Shown: positions 17,052 to 27,443, numbered from the stretch's first letter. The stretch: 64,000 nt of DNA from Vicinamibacterales bacterium (GCA_041659285.1 JBAZYO010000011.1:62001-126000); one strand, 5' to 3'. Notes: generated by a model not told the origin, from the letters alone. Translations and numbers: made by a program.

Positions 17052-19505
17052 CTATTCGGCCCTCAGCGCGATCACCGGATTGACCCGCGCGGCCCGCCGA
17101 GCCGGCACGACGCCAGCAGCTAGGCCCAGAGCGATGAACAAGACTGCCGCAATCGCAAACGTCGCGGGATCGAATTGAGGAATGCCGTATAGCAGGTTAC
17201 CGAGCACCCGCGCACCGAGATAGGCAATCGGCAAGCCGATGATCACGCCCAGCCCGGTCAGCAACGCTCCTTCACCAAGGACCAGTCGCACGACTTGCCG
17301 CGGCGTTGCACCGATGGCGCTGCGGATGCCAATTTCCCGCGTGCGCCGAGCGACGTCGTAGGCGAGCACCGCAAACACTCCAATGAACGCCAGCAGCATC
17401 GCGAGAAAGCCGAGCGTGGCCGCAAGCGTGGCGCTCATGCGCTCGCTCGCCGGGGCGCGGTTCAGCACGTCGCCGACGGTGCTGATCTCTGGCACGAACT
17501 CACGGCCGGCCTCAGCTACGATCTGTCGCGTTGCGGCGCTGATCGACCCGTGCACACTCTCGTCAGCACGAATGAAGAGACTTCCGTAGTTGGCATACCT
17601 CGCCATCTGCAGCGCCGGCCTGTAAAACACCGGCGTGCTCGGGTTGCGCGGATTGCCCATCGTCGCGCTTCGCACCACCCCGACAATCTCGACGTCCTGG
17701 TTGATTGGGTCGGTGCCGAACTTCACCCGGCGTCCGATGACGCGGCCGTCAGCGCTCAGCATTCGCGCCAGCCGTTCGCTCACAACCACGACCGGACGTG
17801 TCCGAACATTGTCGTCCCACGTGGTAGTGCGCCCCTCGAGCAACGAAATGCCAAGAGTTTCGAAATAGGCAGGAGACGTGATCTCAAGGAAGGCGCCGAC
17901 GCCCTCGGCCGGCTCCCCGATGACGCTGATCACCTGGGTGCCCCCTGCACCAAACATGCGCGGGAAAGCCCGGCCAAGGCCAACGGATCGCACGCCAGGC
18001 AACGCCCGCACACGCTCGATCAACGGCGGATAGTAGGCAGCGTTGTCGATGTCCTTGTAGCCATCTGGGAGCGGCATCAGTCTGACCATCAACAAGTCGC
18101 TAGAATCGATTCCGGGATCGACGGACTGCAACAGATATAGGGATCTCCCCAGCAGTCCAGCGCCAACCACCAGTACCAGCGAGAGCGCGACCTGCGCCAC
18201 CACCAACCCTCGCACCCACCGCGTCGTCCCGCGAGCGGCCGTGCGATGCCAGGCGATGACGAGGTCCTCCCGGCGAGGCCAAGCCATGGCGATCGGCAGG
18301 ATGCTCATCACGATCCCACTCGCCAAGCCTGCTGCGAGCGTTGACTGGATCACGAACGCATCCGGCGTGAGTGAGATGGTGCGGGCGATGTTGCCAACGG
18401 GCAGGAAGGAAGTGACGCCCTCGACAATGGCGAAGGCGACTAGGATCGCCAGTCCGGCGCCTAGCATCGACAACATCGCATTCTCGATCAAAAGCTGTCT
18501 CGCCATTTGCAGACGGCTTCCGCCGAGCGACAGTCGCATCGACATCTCAGGCATCCGCTCGATCGCGCGCGATAACAACAGGCTGCCGAGATTGATGCAC
18601 GCCAGGATCAACAGAATTCCGGCAAGCCCGGACATGATCGTTAGTGGCCGCGCGTAGTTGGTGCGAAGGAATGAGAAGCCCGTCGACAAGCGTTCGACGC
18701 GCGGGCGCGCCTCTAGCAGGCTGGCCCGTTCTGCGGCGGGCACGGACGCTGGAACGACCGCGTCCAGGAGGGTCGGCCACCCGGCGGTTACCTGCTGCGC
18801 ACTGCTCTCGAAGCTGGCGCCGTCACGTAAGCGCGCCAGGATATAGCTGGCAGCCGGGCGCCGATCCGCCCGCGCAGGAAAGATGGTGTCGAACGGTACG
18901 TAGACGTCGACACCAGCATCGAGCTCCAGGCCATCGAATCCCTTTGGCATCACGCCGATCACGACCAGCCGCGCGCCCTCGACGCGCAGCGATTGGCCAA
19001 TTGCCGAGGGCTGTCCGCCAAAGATGCGCATCCATAGCCGGTGGCTGATAACCGCGACCATGCTTCCCGGACGATCTAGCGGCGCATCCTGGTCCGAAAT
19101 GGTGCGCCCGAGGATAGGACGAACGCCAAAGGTGTCGAAACAGCGTCCGGTGACCAACCCTCCAATCGCCTGCGACGTGGCACTCTCAGACGCAACCGCG
19201 AGCACAACCCCCGCGTTGTAGCCACAGGTACCGACGAATGGATTACCGTCCTTTGAAAGTTCAGCGACAGCGGGGATCGGCGTCAGCCGCAACTGGTCCT
19301 GCGCGCTTCGTCCTGAAATCCCGATCAACCCGTTCGGATCCGGAATCGGCAGCGTGCGGAGCACGATCGCGTTCTGCAGGCTGAACATCGCCGCGTTCGC
19401 GCCGAGCGAGAGCGCGAGGGTCAGCACGGCAGCGAGGAAGAAGAGCGGCGATCGCGCCAGATGGCGGAACGCGTAGCGACAATCGTTGGAGACGGGTACG
19501 CCCAT
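17052..19505 (-). CDS. ADOP-type ABC transporter permease, without N-domain
   Basis: An 817-residue permease that starts directly at the first membrane anchor (CRYAFRHLARSPLFFLAAVL) and so lacks the helical ADOP N-domain seen in several others. Two MacB/FtsX repeats are intact: FtsX loops ERMPEMSMRLSLGGSRLQM and VARRTREIGIRSAIGATP, ending RVNPVIALRAE. In the second periplasmic domain GYKDIDNAAYY and LPGVRSVGLGRAF match the permease at 30245-32647 (GYKDLDAAAYY, LPGVQSVGLGRYF), marking a subfamily. It is the last of three permease genes transcribed in a row behind the PadR gene at 25459. Confidence 0.92.
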   Translation of the reverse strand: MGVPVSNDCRYAFRHLARSPLFFLAAVLTLALSLGANAAMFSLQNAIVLRTLPIPDPNGLIGISGRSAQDQLRLTPIPAVAELSKDGNPFVGTCGYNAGVVLAVASESATSQAIGGLVTGRCFDTFGVRPILGRTISDQDAPLDRPGSMVAVISHRLWMRIFGGQPSAIGQSLRVEGARLVVIGVMPKGFDGLELDAGVDVYVPFDTIFPARADRRPAASYILARLRDGASFESSAQQVTAGWPTLLDAVVPASVPAAERASLLEARPRVERLSTGFSFLRTNYARPLTIMSGLAGILLILACINLGSLLLSRAIERMPEMSMRLSLGGSRLQMARQLLIENAMLSMLGAGLAILVAFAIVEGVTSFLPVGNIARTISLTPDAFVIQSTLAAGLASGIVMSILPIAMAWPRREDLVIAWHRTAARGTTRWVRGLVVAQVALSLVLVVGAGLLGRSLYLLQSVDPGIDSSDLLMVRLMPLPDGYKDIDNAAYYPPLIERVRALPGVRSVGLGRAFPRMFGAGGTQVISVIGEPAEGVGAFLEITSPAYFETLGISLLEGRTTTWDDNVRTRPVVVVSERLARMLSADGRVIGRRVKFGTDPINQDVEIVGVVRSATMGNPRNPSTPVFYRPALQMARYANYGSLFIRADESVHGSISAATRQIVAEAGREFVPEISTVGDVLNRAPASERMSATLAATLGFLAMLLAFIGVFAVLAYDVARRTREIGIRSAIGATPRQVVRLVLGEGALLTGLGVIIGLPIAYLGARVLGNLLYGIPQFDPATFAIAAVLFIALGLAAGVVPARRAARVNPVIALRAE

Positions 19506-19692
19506 GCGCCGGAGTCTAGTCCCAGCTCAGCACGGGGACAAGCGAAAGCCGAATACTCGGTGGTGTATCAGATTCGAGGCCACAGTGCCGCATGCATTGA
19601 TTCGCTTCTGTGAACATCGGGGCGCTCTTACTCGGAACGTAACGCGCGCACCGGATCCACACGACCTGTGGCCCGGCCGATTGGCATCTGTA

Positions 19693-22335
19693 TCAGTCGT
19701 CACGAAGGGCCGACACGGGACTCATCCGCATCGCGCGGCGCAGCGGAATGAAACACGACACGACCATAAGCGCGACAATGAAGCCGGCAATCTTGAGCAG
19801 CGTTGGCGGCGCGCTGGCGTAGACGCCGGCGATGCCTGAGGAGTACGCCCCGTCCCACGCCATCGCGCCCGCCGTGCCGAGCAGCAAGCCGGCGAGCAAC
19901 GGCACTCGTAGGCCGGCGACGATCGTCTCGGCGACCTGCGCCGATCGTGCCCCGAGGGCCATGCGCAGGCCGATCTCTCGCGTCTTGAGCGTGACCCGCT
20001 GCGCGGTCACGGCATAGAGCCCGACCATCGCTAACAACACGCTCATCCACGTTACCGTGTCCGCCAGTACCGCCGACATGTGGCGGTTCCATTGCGCTTC
20101 CCTGACCGCTCGCTCCATCGTGCGCATGCTGTAAAAGGCCACGTTGGGGTCAGTCGCCTGTGCTTCAGCGCGCAACACGCCGGCGGCGCGCTCAGCGTCC
20201 ACCCGATGCCTGATGAGCACCGCCGAGGTTGCAGGCGCCGCAGCGGCAATCGGCACGTAGACCACCGGCGTTCTTTGTTCGACGCCGCCCGGACCCTGCT
20301 GGCGCACGGTCGGAGCGACGCCAATCACCGTCACCCAGCGCGGTTCGGTATTGGCAGGGGCATTCGCCGCGGTGAGGGCGAGTTGCAGGCCGATGGCATC
20401 GGCGCCGTCCAGGAACACCTGCGCGAAACGATCGTTGACGATCGCCACGGCGCTGTTGGGGCCGCCGTCGACGAGGGTGAAGTCACGTCCCTTCAGCATG
20501 TCGAGCGCCAGCGTTTCAAAATACCGTGGCGAGGTGTCGATGGTCAGCACCGTTGGCAGCGGTTCGCCTTGAGGCGGCTTCTGGCCGCGGATCTGCAGGC
20601 GCTGTGGGCTCGTCCCGCCGCCAGGCAGCACGGTGGCGCGTGATACGCTGACGACCTCCGCGCGCGATTGCAAGCGCTCCTCAAGCCGTACGAAATAGTC
20701 GCTCCGTTGCTGTGCCGTGGCGTATGACGCGGTCGGAAGTGTCACGGCAGCCGTGACAATCTCCGTAGTGTTGATGTTGGCGTCGGTTGGCATCGGCTGG
20801 TTCGCGATGTAGGAAGCGAGCGCCACTTGGGCGAGCAGAATCATCGCCAGAGCTAACTCCACGCTCAAAAACCCACCAGTTACGACACCCATTCCCCCGC
20901 GGGTCTTGGCGCGGCCGCCGTCCTTGAGAGTGCAACTTACGTCGGTGCCCGATGCGTAAATGGCAGGAATCAACCCGAACACCGCAACCGTCGCGAGCGA
21001 TAGCGCGACTAATCCGCCGAACACCGCTCGGTCCATCGCGTAGTCGTTCCAGTAAGGCAGGGTGCCTTCGGGAATGCCTGACTGCACCGCGCGGACCCCA
21101 ACAACGGAGATCACGGCGCCTACCATGGCCGCAGCGCTGGCGATCACCACCGCTTCGATCAGGAGCTGGCCGACGATGCGGGTGCGGCTGGCACCGAGTG
21201 ACGTGCGGATGGCAATCTCGGGGGCGCGATGGACCGCGCGCGCCATCATCAGGTTTGCCGCGTTGGCGCACGCGACCAGGATCACGATAATGCCAGCCCA
21301 GATGAACGGCATCCAGCCGTCGAGACTCCCGAGCAGTCGCTGGTTGAGCGGCACGACCCGGGCACGCACGTTGCGGTTGGTGTCGGGATGGGCGGCCTCG
21401 AAGCCGCCGAAAATTGTTTCGACTTCGCTGCGCGCCGCTTCCTCGCCTGCGCCGTCTTGCAGCCGGCCGACCACGTTCAGTGGCTTCGCTGAACGATCAG
21501 ACTTCAGTTCCGGGAACTGACCAAGCGGCAGCCAGATGCTCGCTGCGCTCGGGAAGCCGGATCGCTCTGGGATGATGCCGATCACCATCGCCGGTGATCC
21601 GTTGATGAGCACCGTGCGGCCCAGAACCTGCGGGTCGCCGTTGTAGCGCTGTCGCCACGCATCGCTGCCCAGCAGTACAACCGGCTCACCACCGGGACGA
21701 TCATCGTCGGCAGACGGCAGGCGTCCCAACGATGGGGACAGGTTCAACAGCGGAAAGGCGTTGGAGCTGACATAGGCCGCACTGAACCGGTCCGGCGCAC
21801 GTCCCTCATCGCCAACGGTCGCGATGCCGTTCACGTAGGCGGCCAAACCGTCGAAGCTGGTTGCCGCTGCTTGCAGGTCGTGGAATTCCGGCAGCGACAT
21901 CAGGCGATTGGTGCCGCGATCGTCGAACGTGGAAATGTGCATCACCTGTTCGACGTCTTTGATGTCGACGCCTCGAAACTTGTGCGCGTAGACCAAAGTG
22001 AAGAACATGTTGTTGACTCCGAGCCCCACACCCAACACGAGGATGGCGGTCAGCGCGAAGCCACGATCGCGCGTGAGCACTCGGATTGCGAAGCGAACGT
22101 CCTGCAGCACCGTCTCGACAATGGGGAAGCCGCGTTGCTCGCGGTAGCGCATCTTCGTCTGGTCAACGCCGCCAAAGCTCTTGCGCGCGGCCAGCCGGGC
22201 CTCAGCCGGCGACAGCCCGTTCGCGACGTGTTCATCGGTGAGCATGTCGAGATGCGACTGCAGCTCCTCCGTCAGCCGCTCTTCTCGTTGGCGCCGCAGC
22301 ACGAGATCAAGCAATCGCGAAAGGGAGGTTCTCAT
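19693..22335 (-). CDS. ADOP-type ABC transporter permease
   Basis: An 880-residue permease with full ADOP layout. The N-domain (RREERLTEELQ-like block QREERLTEELQSHLD, ARLAARKSFGGVDQTKMRYR) is nearly the same as in the neighbouring gene at 22505, pointing to a tandem duplication. Membrane anchor RGFALTAILVLGVGLGV, first FtsX loop HRAPEIAIRTSLGASRTRI, second FtsX loop LKTREIGLRMALGARS, ending RMSPVSALRDD. The gap to the upstream permease is 169 bp. Cargo unknown. Confidence 0.92.
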   Translation of the reverse strand: MRTSLSRLLDLVLRRQREERLTEELQSHLDMLTDEHVANGLSPAEARLAARKSFGGVDQTKMRYREQRGFPIVETVLQDVRFAIRVLTRDRGFALTAILVLGVGLGVNNMFFTLVYAHKFRGVDIKDVEQVMHISTFDDRGTNRLMSLPEFHDLQAAATSFDGLAAYVNGIATVGDEGRAPDRFSAAYVSSNAFPLLNLSPSLGRLPSADDDRPGGEPVVLLGSDAWRQRYNGDPQVLGRTVLINGSPAMVIGIIPERSGFPSAASIWLPLGQFPELKSDRSAKPLNVVGRLQDGAGEEAARSEVETIFGGFEAAHPDTNRNVRARVVPLNQRLLGSLDGWMPFIWAGIIVILVACANAANLMMARAVHRAPEIAIRTSLGASRTRIVGQLLIEAVVIASAAAMVGAVISVVGVRAVQSGIPEGTLPYWNDYAMDRAVFGGLVALSLATVAVFGLIPAIYASGTDVSCTLKDGGRAKTRGGMGVVTGGFLSVELALAMILLAQVALASYIANQPMPTDANINTTEIVTAAVTLPTASYATAQQRSDYFVRLEERLQSRAEVVSVSRATVLPGGGTSPQRLQIRGQKPPQGEPLPTVLTIDTSPRYFETLALDMLKGRDFTLVDGGPNSAVAIVNDRFAQVFLDGADAIGLQLALTAANAPANTEPRWVTVIGVAPTVRQQGPGGVEQRTPVVYVPIAAAAPATSAVLIRHRVDAERAAGVLRAEAQATDPNVAFYSMRTMERAVREAQWNRHMSAVLADTVTWMSVLLAMVGLYAVTAQRVTLKTREIGLRMALGARSAQVAETIVAGLRVPLLAGLLLGTAGAMAWDGAYSSGIAGVYASAPPTLLKIAGFIVALMVVSCFIPLRRAMRMSPVSALRDD

Positions 22336-22504
22336 AGGCTTGGGTTCCGCGTCACTTTTGGCCCTGATCGTTGGTCGCGCTCAGTCGTTGCGTAAGGTGA
22401 CAGCTGGACCCAGCCGTGCGGCGCGCCGTGCCGGCGCATAGCAGGCCGCTCTTCCCGGGAGTGTCGGAACAGAATCTCGCTGAGGCGTGACAACATGTCC
22501 CCAT

Positions 22505-25123
22505 CTATTCCTCCCTCAACGCCTTCAACGGGTCGATGTGCAGCGAACGGCGAATCGGTCCGGCACACGACGCCCCGGCGATCAGGGTCAGCATGACGGC
22601 AATCGCCACGACCAGCTGCGGTTCGATGGGAGAGACTCCCAGCACCATTGACGAGATCGCGGGGCCGGTGCCGGCCGTCAGGAAGGCGCCCAGGGCCACT
22701 CCGATGGCAAGGGTCCAGGCCACGCGCGTCAGCATCGCCCGCACGACCGATACCCGGTCGGCGCCGAGGGCCACGCGGATGCCGATTTCACGTTGCCGCC
22801 TGACCACCGCGTAGGCGAGCATGGCGTGCAGGCCGGAAAGCAGCAGGCCACTGGCGATCAGGCCGAGTAGCCCGAGCGCTGCCACCGCAGCGCGATAGGG
22901 CAGCAACGGTAGCGCCGTGATCTGCGCGCCAGTTGCCGCACTGCGGATCGGCAGCCCCGGGTCGATGAGCCGGATGATTTCGCGTGCGTCGTTGCTGCTC
23001 ACCGCTCCGGGCCTGGCGCCGCGCACGATCAGCATCGACGAGTTGTTGTACTGCTGCGACAACGGGCGAAAAATTGCCGCGCGCCGAGCTTCGGCGAGGC
23101 CGACATACTTGCCGTCTTCGACGACGCCGACGATCTGGATGGGCGTGCCGCCACGTCCTTCGGTGAGCTGTCGGCCAAGGGCCTTGCCGCCGAAAAGCCG
23201 GTCCGCTGCGGCCCGATTGACAATCGCGACCAACGGGCTGCCTTGACCGTCGAAGTCGCTGAAGTCTCGGCCTTCGCGAAGCGGGATCTGGAGCGTCGCG
23301 AAGTAACCGGGTGACACTTGGTAGCTTGACGCCGAAATACCGCCCTCGGGCGCTGTTGCGGTCGTGCTGAATAGCGGGGTGGTCGACTGGTCGAGGTGGA
23401 GCGGCAGGGAGTTCGAGGTTGCTGCTGACACTACCCCTGGGAACGCGCGCGCTTCCTCGAGAACGGCGCGCCAATACGCGTCAGCCTGTGACCGAGTGTA
23501 GCGGGCCAGGCCGAGCTCGGTGGCGGCCATCGCGATGCCATCGGGGTTCCACCCGAGCGACGCCGTGGCCGCCCGCTGCAGGCCGCGCATCGCCAGGAAA
23601 GAGGCGTGCAGCAGCACGATGCAGAACGCCACTTGCAGGCAGACGAGAAGCTCGCGACCCTGGATGCGCCGCCCACCGAGTGCGAACGCCGACGTGCCCT
23701 TGAGGGAGCGATTAAGATCGAGCCGCGACGCAAACCTCGCCGGCGCCAGGCCGACGACGAGTCCCACGACGATCGCCGCGGCCGTGGCGAACGACCACAC
23801 CCCGAGGTCGGCGGTCAGGTCGAGCCGAACCGGGAGTTCGGTCGGAAGCGGCCACGCGCTCACGACGCGCGTGCCGACCCACGCCAGCGCACCGCCGCCG
23901 ATGCCGCCGCACAGGGCGAGAAACACAGACTCGGTCAGGAGCTGACGGGCGATGCGCGACTTGCCGGCCCCCAGCGCGCTGCGCAGCGCAATCTCACGCG
24001 CACGGTCGTTGCCGCGCGCGAGCAGCAGGCCCGCGAGGTTGGAGCAGCCCGCCAGCATCAGCACCACGCCGAGGCCGAACAGACCCCACACGAACGCTCG
24101 CGCTGCCGCGCCGAGGCCATCGCCGAACAGGCCCGGTCGCGTCAGGCGCAGTTGCAGCGGACCGTTACGCTCATGCTCCGCGCTCAACTGCGCAACGACG
24201 GCGCCGATCTCGGCTTCGGCCGCCTCCTTCCGGTCACCGTGACGTAGCCTCGCGATCACCATGACGTTCTGCGTAAGTCGCCTCTCGAGCCACGAGCCGC
24301 GCGCTTCGATGTCCGGTTGCAGCCGCATCGGGACCCAAACCTCGGACCGGTAGAGCGTTTCCGTGCCGTGGAACCCACGCGGCGCGATGCCGACGATGGT
24401 GAACGGCCGTCCATTGATCTGAATCGTGCCGCCGACCATGCCGGCGCGGCCACCAAAACGTCCCTGCCAGGTGTCATAGGCGAGCACCGCGATCGGCGCC
24501 CCGCTGTCGTCATCCCGTTGGGTGAAGAATCGTCCGGCGGCCGGCGTGAGGCCGAGCGCATCGAAGTAGTCACCAGTGGCGAGGTAGCCCCAAAGAATCG
24601 CCGGCGCCGGTTCGAGGCCGACGTTCATCATCGCGATGCGGTAGCCCGCGAGCGCATCGACATCGAGACGCTCACGCAGATCGCGGTAGTCGGGATACGA
24701 CCAGCCGCCGTTGCCGTTCTGCACGAAGAACACGCGCGCCGGATCGGCGATCGGCAGCGACTTGAAGACGATCGCGTTGACGGCGGAATAGGCGAGCGTG
24801 AGCGCGCCAATGCTGAACGCGAGCGACCCGGCTGCAGTGAGCGTGAATGCCGGCGCCTTGAGCATCAGCCGGACGGCGAAGCGCAGGTCCTGCGCCAGGG
24901 TGTCGAGGAGCGGCAAGCCGCGCTCGTCGCGGTAGCGCTCCTTGATCTGATCGACGCCGCCGAACGCCTTGCGCGCCGCGAAGCGCGCATCGGCGGGTGA
25001 CATGCCTTGCGCGAGGTAGTCGTCGGCCATGAGGTCGAGATGAGCCTGGATCTCCTCCGTCAGGCGGTCCTCGCGCCGACGCCGAAGCAGGAAGTCAACC
25101 AGTCGCGAGAGGATGGTTCGCAT
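22505..25123 (-). CDS. ADOP-type ABC transporter permease
   Basis: An 872-residue permease starting three bases after the PadR stop. N-domain RREDRLTEEIQAHLDLMAD and ARFAARKAFGGVDQIKERYR; first membrane segment after LKAPAFTLTAAGSLAF; first FtsX loop NDRAREIALRSALGAGKSRI; second FtsX loop VVRRQREIGIRVALGADR; tail HIDPLKALREE. First gene of the three-permease row (25123 to 17052). The cluster is probably controlled by the PadR protein encoded just upstream. Confidence 0.92.
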   Translation of the reverse strand: MRTILSRLVDFLLRRRREDRLTEEIQAHLDLMADDYLAQGMSPADARFAARKAFGGVDQIKERYRDERGLPLLDTLAQDLRFAVRLMLKAPAFTLTAAGSLAFSIGALTLAYSAVNAIVFKSLPIADPARVFFVQNGNGGWSYPDYRDLRERLDVDALAGYRIAMMNVGLEPAPAILWGYLATGDYFDALGLTPAAGRFFTQRDDDSGAPIAVLAYDTWQGRFGGRAGMVGGTIQINGRPFTIVGIAPRGFHGTETLYRSEVWVPMRLQPDIEARGSWLERRLTQNVMVIARLRHGDRKEAAEAEIGAVVAQLSAEHERNGPLQLRLTRPGLFGDGLGAAARAFVWGLFGLGVVLMLAGCSNLAGLLLARGNDRAREIALRSALGAGKSRIARQLLTESVFLALCGGIGGGALAWVGTRVVSAWPLPTELPVRLDLTADLGVWSFATAAAIVVGLVVGLAPARFASRLDLNRSLKGTSAFALGGRRIQGRELLVCLQVAFCIVLLHASFLAMRGLQRAATASLGWNPDGIAMAATELGLARYTRSQADAYWRAVLEEARAFPGVVSAATSNSLPLHLDQSTTPLFSTTATAPEGGISASSYQVSPGYFATLQIPLREGRDFSDFDGQGSPLVAIVNRAAADRLFGGKALGRQLTEGRGGTPIQIVGVVEDGKYVGLAEARRAAIFRPLSQQYNNSSMLIVRGARPGAVSSNDAREIIRLIDPGLPIRSAATGAQITALPLLPYRAAVAALGLLGLIASGLLLSGLHAMLAYAVVRRQREIGIRVALGADRVSVVRAMLTRVAWTLAIGVALGAFLTAGTGPAISSMVLGVSPIEPQLVVAIAVMLTLIAGASCAGPIRRSLHIDPLKALREE

Positions 25124-25126
25124 CGA

Positions 25127-25459
25127 TCACGATTCCTCGAGCAGTCGATTGACCGTCGCCACCGTTTGCGCCCACAAGTCGGCTTCAGCCGAGAGCTGCC
25201 GCTTGCCGGCGGCAGTGATCGTGTAGAAGCGGGCGCGCCGGTTGTTCTCGCTCATGCCCCAGTCGCTCTTAATCCAGCCCTTCTGCTCGAGCCGAAGGAG
25301 AGCCGGATAAATGGTCCCCTGGTTCAGCGCCAGCGAGCCTTGCGCCACCTGCTCGATGCGTCGGGCAATGCCGTAGCCGTGCAGCGGGCTGAGGGCGGCC
25401 AGCGTCTTGAGGACCATGAGATCGAGGGTGCCGTACGGGACTTCGGAATTGGTTGACAT
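25127..25459 (-). CDS. PadR family transcriptional regulator (acidobacterial type)
   Basis: A 110-residue regulator: VPYGTLDLMVLKTLAALSPL, NQGTIYPALLRLEQKGW, ENNRRARFYTITAAGKRQL. The ATG at 25459 is taken as start; an in-frame TTG at 25471 would add four residues. Two copies of a TGTTGATAG-type palindrome lie at 25459-25473 and 25491-25505, the first touching the start codon, so tight self-repression is likely. It heads the three-permease row on the minus strand. Confidence 0.9.
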   Translation of the reverse strand: MSTNSEVPYGTLDLMVLKTLAALSPLHGYGIARRIEQVAQGSLALNQGTIYPALLRLEQKGWIKSDWGMSENNRRARFYTITAAGKRQLSAEADLWAQTVATVNRLLEES

Positions 25460-25505
25460 GTTGATAGGCAACAGAAGGTCTCACATCTCGTGTTGATAGT
25501 CAACA
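25459..25505. promoter_or_regulatory. Two tandem palindromes, likely PadR operators
   Basis: TGTTGATAGTCAACA at 25491-25505 is a perfect palindrome around a central TAG. TGTTGATAGGCAACA at 25459-25473 is the same site with one mismatch. Their starts are 32 bp apart, about three helical turns, so two PadR dimers could sit on the same face of the DNA and cooperate. The nearer site covers the PadR start codon. Confidence 0.62.
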
Positions 25506-25625
25506 GGACACCACACCAGGTCGACTGAACCGAACTCAGCCGCCGGCATTGCGCTTGCACTGCCCTGCGATGGTGCCCCTTCATTTGCGACCCCGTTGTG
25601 CGTTATTGGGAAAGATCGTCCGACG

Positions 25626-27443
25626 ATGACACCACTTGCCATTCATGACGCCCGGTCCGCACTCCGCTTGTTTCGCTCGCAACGGACGTTTGCCGCTTCC
25701 GTTGTGCTGACAGTGGCAACGGCGAGCGGATTTCTGGGCGTGGCTGTAAACCTGGCGGTAAGTGTGTTGGCTCCGTATCTACACCTGGCGCGTGAATCCA
25801 GACCGATGACACGTCTCATCATTGACGATGTCATTCTTGGCGGCGCCAAGGCCGACGACCCCCTGGCGGCAGTTCTGCCGATCGCTGCGGTGCTGCTGCT
25901 CGCCGGAGGAATGGTTCTTGTTGCCGCCTGTGTCAACCTTGCCACTCTTTTGACTAACCAGTACCGGACGCGCCTAGGCGAGTTCGCAATTCGTGCCAGC
26001 ATCGGCGGCACGCCCAGCCGACTGTTGCGGCAACTCTTCGCTGAAGGCGTAGTCCTCTCCTTGATGGCTTCGGCCTTGGGTGGGGTCTTCGCGTTCTGGA
26101 CGCGACAGACAATGTTCGGGTTCTTCTCTCCCGAACAGGCGGCGATCGTGGAGGAAAGCTTTAGCGCCAGCGCGACGCTCGCTACGAGTGGGCTGACTCT
26201 GGCCTTGTGTGCAGCTGTATTCTTCTCGTGCGCCCGGTTCGCGTCCGGGCTCGGATTGCCATTCCTCCAGGCAGGGTCCAGCAACCTATCGATTAAGGCA
26301 AAAGGCGCCCGTCCAAGCGGGCCATTAGTGGTCGCTCAAGTTGCCGTCGCGAGCGCGTCGCTTATTGGTGCGGCCATGTTGCGCGATGGACTGAATCACA
26401 CCTTGCAGGTAGGCCCGGGTCTCACGTCCTCAGGCGTCGCCGTCATTCACGCGATCACCCAAAAGCGTTATGAAGACCCGGCACGAGGACGGCGATTTCA
26501 GTACGAGGTTCTGGAACGAGTATCCAGGACTCCAGGCGTTGAGTCAGCGGCCTGGACGAGCAGCCTCCCTTTGGTCAAAACCAGCCGCACAGGATACTCG
26601 CGAGATGAGGCCGGTCCGTTCTTGCCTTACGACACCGTAATGATCTCGTCAGGGTACTTCGAGACCATGCGCCACCCCATCCTAAACGGCCGCGAGTTCA
26701 ATGCTGAACACGACGCAACACGCGCTGATGCCGCGATAGTCAACTTACCTCTTGCGCAAACTCTGTTTGCTGACGGTGCGCTGCGTCAACATCTCCTGAC
26801 AGACACCGGCAGGCGCCTCGAGATCATCGGCGTCGTGTCGGACGCTAAGTATCGGAAGATGGCGGAATCCGTTAGGCCTACGGTCTTCGTACCACTGTCG
26901 ACCATGTATCTATCAGGACTACACCTTGTGACGAGGACGGAGGGGCAAGCGTCGAGGATGATCCCTGCCATCGCCGAAGTCGTGCGCTCGATAGACAATC
27001 CAGAGATCGATCGTGAAACGACCCTCGACCTCCACCTACAAACGGCCGTCAGGCGCGAGCAAGTTGCGATGGTCTTCGTGGGCGCATGCTCTGTAATGAT
27101 TCTGCTATTCGCCTTGATTGGACCCTTTTTATTGACCAGGCATTCCGTCCGCAGCCGGCAGGACGAACTGGCGGTTCGGGTCGCCGTCGGTGCGCGTAGG
27201 AAGCATCTTTTCGAGTTGGTCATGTCTCATGCGGCCAGGGCCACTTTGGCGGGTATTCTGATAGGCGAGGCCAGCGCGCTGGCAGTCGGGGCCTCCTTCG
27301 GATACATACCCGGCAACTCAATCGCCACGGCGATACCGCCTTCTCTGGCGATCGCCGCGATCTTGATGGGATCGTGCGCGGTGTCGGCGGCCCTTCCTAC
27401 CGTCAGGATTCTCCGCGCCAATCCTGCTTCTGCGTTGCGGTGA
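25626..27443 (+). CDS. Shortened ADOP-like permease lacking the first periplasmic domain
   Basis: A 605-residue relative of the ADOP permeases. After the first membrane anchor (RSQRTFAASVVLTVATAS) only about 30-40 residues separate it from the first FtsX helices (AAVLLLAGGMVLVAACVNLA; loop RTRLGEFAIRASIGGTP), so the first MacB-like periplasmic domain of about 200 residues is missing. The second half is normal (GYFETMRHPILNGREF; loop VRSRQDELAVRVAVGARR) and ends ANPASALR. The frame is open without stops, so this is a genuine architecture or an in-frame deletion. ATG 25626 was preferred to a GTG at 25596. It precedes the permease at 27554 on the same strand by 110 bp. Confidence 0.82.
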   Translation: MTPLAIHDARSALRLFRSQRTFAASVVLTVATASGFLGVAVNLAVSVLAPYLHLARESRPMTRLIIDDVILGGAKADDPLAAVLPIAAVLLLAGGMVLVAACVNLATLLTNQYRTRLGEFAIRASIGGTPSRLLRQLFAEGVVLSLMASALGGVFAFWTRQTMFGFFSPEQAAIVEESFSASATLATSGLTLALCAAVFFSCARFASGLGLPFLQAGSSNLSIKAKGARPSGPLVVAQVAVASASLIGAAMLRDGLNHTLQVGPGLTSSGVAVIHAITQKRYEDPARGRRFQYEVLERVSRTPGVESAAWTSSLPLVKTSRTGYSRDEAGPFLPYDTVMISSGYFETMRHPILNGREFNAEHDATRADAAIVNLPLAQTLFADGALRQHLLTDTGRRLEIIGVVSDAKYRKMAESVRPTVFVPLSTMYLSGLHLVTRTEGQASRMIPAIAEVVRSIDNPEIDRETTLDLHLQTAVRREQVAMVFVGACSVMILLFALIGPFLLTRHSVRSRQDELAVRVAVGARRKHLFELVMSHAARATLAGILIGEASALAVGASFGYIPGNSIATAIPPSLAIAAILMGSCAVSAALPTVRILRANPASALR

